Below are positions 62,951 to 64,000 of a stretch of DNA of 64,000 bases, one piece after another. The stretch is from NCBI RefSeq assembly GCF_025717065.2, contig NZ_JAOVZO020000023.1, positions 434,001-498,000 of the forward strand, written 5' to 3'. The notes beneath the pieces are model-generated. The model saw only the letters and a list, made by a program, of their open reading frames with translations. It was not told where the DNA came from and did no database searches. Position 1 is the first letter of the stretch, and every line of letters starts with the position of its first letter. The stretch comes from Tahibacter soli. GTDB taxonomy: Bacteria > Pseudomonadota > Gammaproteobacteria > Xanthomonadales > Rhodanobacteraceae. The translations under genes and the position numbers were made by a program.

Positions 62951-64000
62951 CTATGCCGCCGCGCGCCGCCGCCGCATCATCGCCGGCGCGCCCAGCCCGG
63001 CCAGGCCCAGCGCCAACATCAGCACCAGCAATGTCCACGGGCCGGACAGCGGCACGGCCACCGGCGTGGCGGTGCCGGCCGGCGTGAAGAAGAACACGGT
63101 CGCATCCGCGCCCGGCGTGGTCGGGTCGTCCGATAGCGCGGCGGTGTCGTTGCTGCCGTCGCCGTCGCTGTCGTAGTTCGCCAGCGCGCGGTTGCTGATG
63201 GCGCCGGCCGTCGTGGCGACGACGGTGGCGCGGATCTCGACGGTGGCCGACGCGCCGGCCGCCAGCGCGCCGTTCCAGCGCACGGTGTTGGTTGCCGTGT
63301 CGGCGACGACGGTACCGCTCGTTGCGCTGGCGGACTGCAGGGCGAGGGCGGCGGGTAGCGTGTCGACGAGTTCGTCGCCGTCGGCGTCTGGCTGTGGGCC
63401 GGTGCCGGTGTTGCGCAGTTCGATGGCGTAGATCACCGGCTGCGTCGGCGTGCCGGGTTGCGTCACGACCTTGGCCGCCGCGAGCTGCGCGGTCGCGTCG
63501 TCGTCGGTGATGCGGCCCACGCCCTCGGCACGCGACAGCACGACCACGGCCGGATCAGCGCCGGACAGCACCACGCGGAACTGTTCGTCGCCTTCGAACA
63601 CGGCATCGCCGCTGACGGGCACGCTGATGGCCTGCGTTTCGCCGTCGGTGCCGGCGAAGCTCAGCACGCCGGTGGTCGCGGTGTAGTCGCCCGGCGCCTG
63701 CGCGGTGCCGTCGGCCATCGCATAGTTCACTTGTACGCCGCCGGCGACGGTGCCGGTCAGGGTCACGGTGAATACGAACGCGGTGCTGCCGGCATCGCCC
63801 TCGGCCAGGGTCACGTCGTCGATGCGCAGCGAGGCGCCGTCGTCGTCGTCGCGGTTGCTGACGGCGACATCCGCCGCATCGACGCCGGCATAGCCCGCGT
63901 CGGTGCTGGTCGCGGGCGCGGTGATCACGGTGTAGGCCACGTCGCCGTCGACGACGGCGTCGTCCACGCCGGTCACGGTCACGCTCTGCGCGACGTTCCA
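62951..64000 (-). CDS. Calx-beta/DUF11 surface protein with IPTL-CTERM-like tail, N-terminus beyond window
   Basis: About 349 aa visible, open to the right edge. From the edge: an acidic Calx-beta-type repeat (SVTVTGVDDAVVDGDVAYTV, ADVAVSNRDDD), a second (LRIDDVTLAEGDAGSTAFVF, EGDEQFRVVLSG) ending GRITDDDA, a DUF11-like domain (VIYAIELRNTGTGPQPDADG), and a C-terminal sorting signal: VPLSGPWTLLVLMLALGLAG, then an arginine cluster. Known for the family: IPTL-CTERM tails (here VPLSGPW) direct proteins to an exosortase-like surface pathway. Acidic Calx-beta loops probably bind calcium. Likely a large surface or extracellular protein. Confidence 0.88.
   Translation of the reverse strand, partial: WNVAQSVTVTGVDDAVVDGDVAYTVITAPATSTDAGYAGVDAADVAVSNRDDDDGASLRIDDVTLAEGDAGSTAFVFTVTLTGTVAGGVQVNYAMADGTAQAPGDYTATTGVLSFAGTDGETQAISVPVSGDAVFEGDEQFRVVLSGADPAVVVLSRAEGVGRITDDDATAQLAAAKVVTQPGTPTQPVIYAIELRNTGTGPQPDADGDELVDTLPAALALQSASATSGTVVADTATNTVRWNGALAAGASATVEIRATVVATTAGAISNRALANYDSDGDGSNDTAALSDDPTTPGADATVFFFTPAGTATPVAVPLSGPWTLLVLMLALGLAGLGAPAMMRRRRAAA

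Noticed and set aside
1-64000. tRNA, rRNA, riboswitch or replication origin
   Set aside because: None recognised by eye on either strand; a covariance-model search would be needed to exclude small RNAs.

Overview
The window is GC-rich, densely packed bacterial DNA. Secreted proteins carry DUF1566, IPT/TIG, PKD, PPC, Calx-beta and IPTL-CTERM-like modules, and ECF-sigma/Ser-Thr-kinase and LytS/LytTR-type regulators are present. Together these suggest a gammaproteobacterium of the order Lysobacterales (Xanthomonadales), most likely Rhodanobacteraceae (a Dokdonella/Tahibacter-like organism). That placement is inferred from gene style only; there is no rRNA or tRNA in the window.

Layout. (1) 1-7430, minus: a lipopeptide-type operon made of a PvdE/SyrD-like exporter, a type II thioesterase and a FAAL-ACP-C-A NRPS that runs off the left edge. 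(2) 8312-12240, plus: two coupled secreted DUF1566 proteins, the second with IPT and beta-helix regions. (3) 12413-14613, plus: Ohr, a Tat-exported epoxide-hydrolase-like protein and a methyltransferase. (4) 14636-17904, minus: a small secreted protein and a kelch/PKD/PPC protein. (5) 18388-22796, minus: an ABC-2 exporter downstream of a LytS/LytTR two-component pair; the kinase has a probable frameshift. (6) 22935-28986: an NTF2-like protein on plus, then a minus run of HD hydrolase, VOC protein, small acidic protein, GT2, UbiA and a polytopic protein whose C-terminus has a DxDD motif. (7) 29092-34102, plus: UDP-glucuronate decarboxylase followed by a very large sulfotransferase/coiled-coil/GT-A/GT4 gene broken by a one-base frameshift. 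(8) 34433-39138, plus: an operon of a secreted protein, a YidD-like protein, a SAM methyltransferase and a class I isoprenoid-synthase-like protein. (9) 39262-46762, minus: a membrane protein and a run of small metabolic genes (DinB, GST remnant, PhzF, hydrolases, dehydrogenase, LysE) facing a GlxA-type AraC regulator. (10) 47859-51160, minus: an ECF sigma factor coupled to a Ser/Thr kinase with a long repeat region. (11) 51338-53681: a VOC protein and two poorly characterised genes.

From about 53.7 kb the sequence changes character. There is a 1.6-kb gene-free tract with dispersed short repeats, then a SymE-family toxin-like gene with a strong terminator, an IS3-family remnant, and an AT-richer module of a GIY-YIG protein and an SF2 helicase fused to a PD-(D/E)XK-like nuclease domain. 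A truncated secreted-protein remnant follows, then an intact IS66 element with a perfect 8-bp target duplication, and finally a Calx-beta/DUF11 surface protein cut by the right edge. This block reads as an accessory island. The GIY-YIG/helicase-nuclease pair is the best candidate for an undescribed defence-type system. The YidD/methyltransferase/isoprenoid-synthase operon is the best candidate for an undescribed biosynthetic pathway.

All translations and motif positions were read by eye. No homology search was run, so family names rest on motifs, and the two frameshift calls could be assembly errors in G/C homopolymers.
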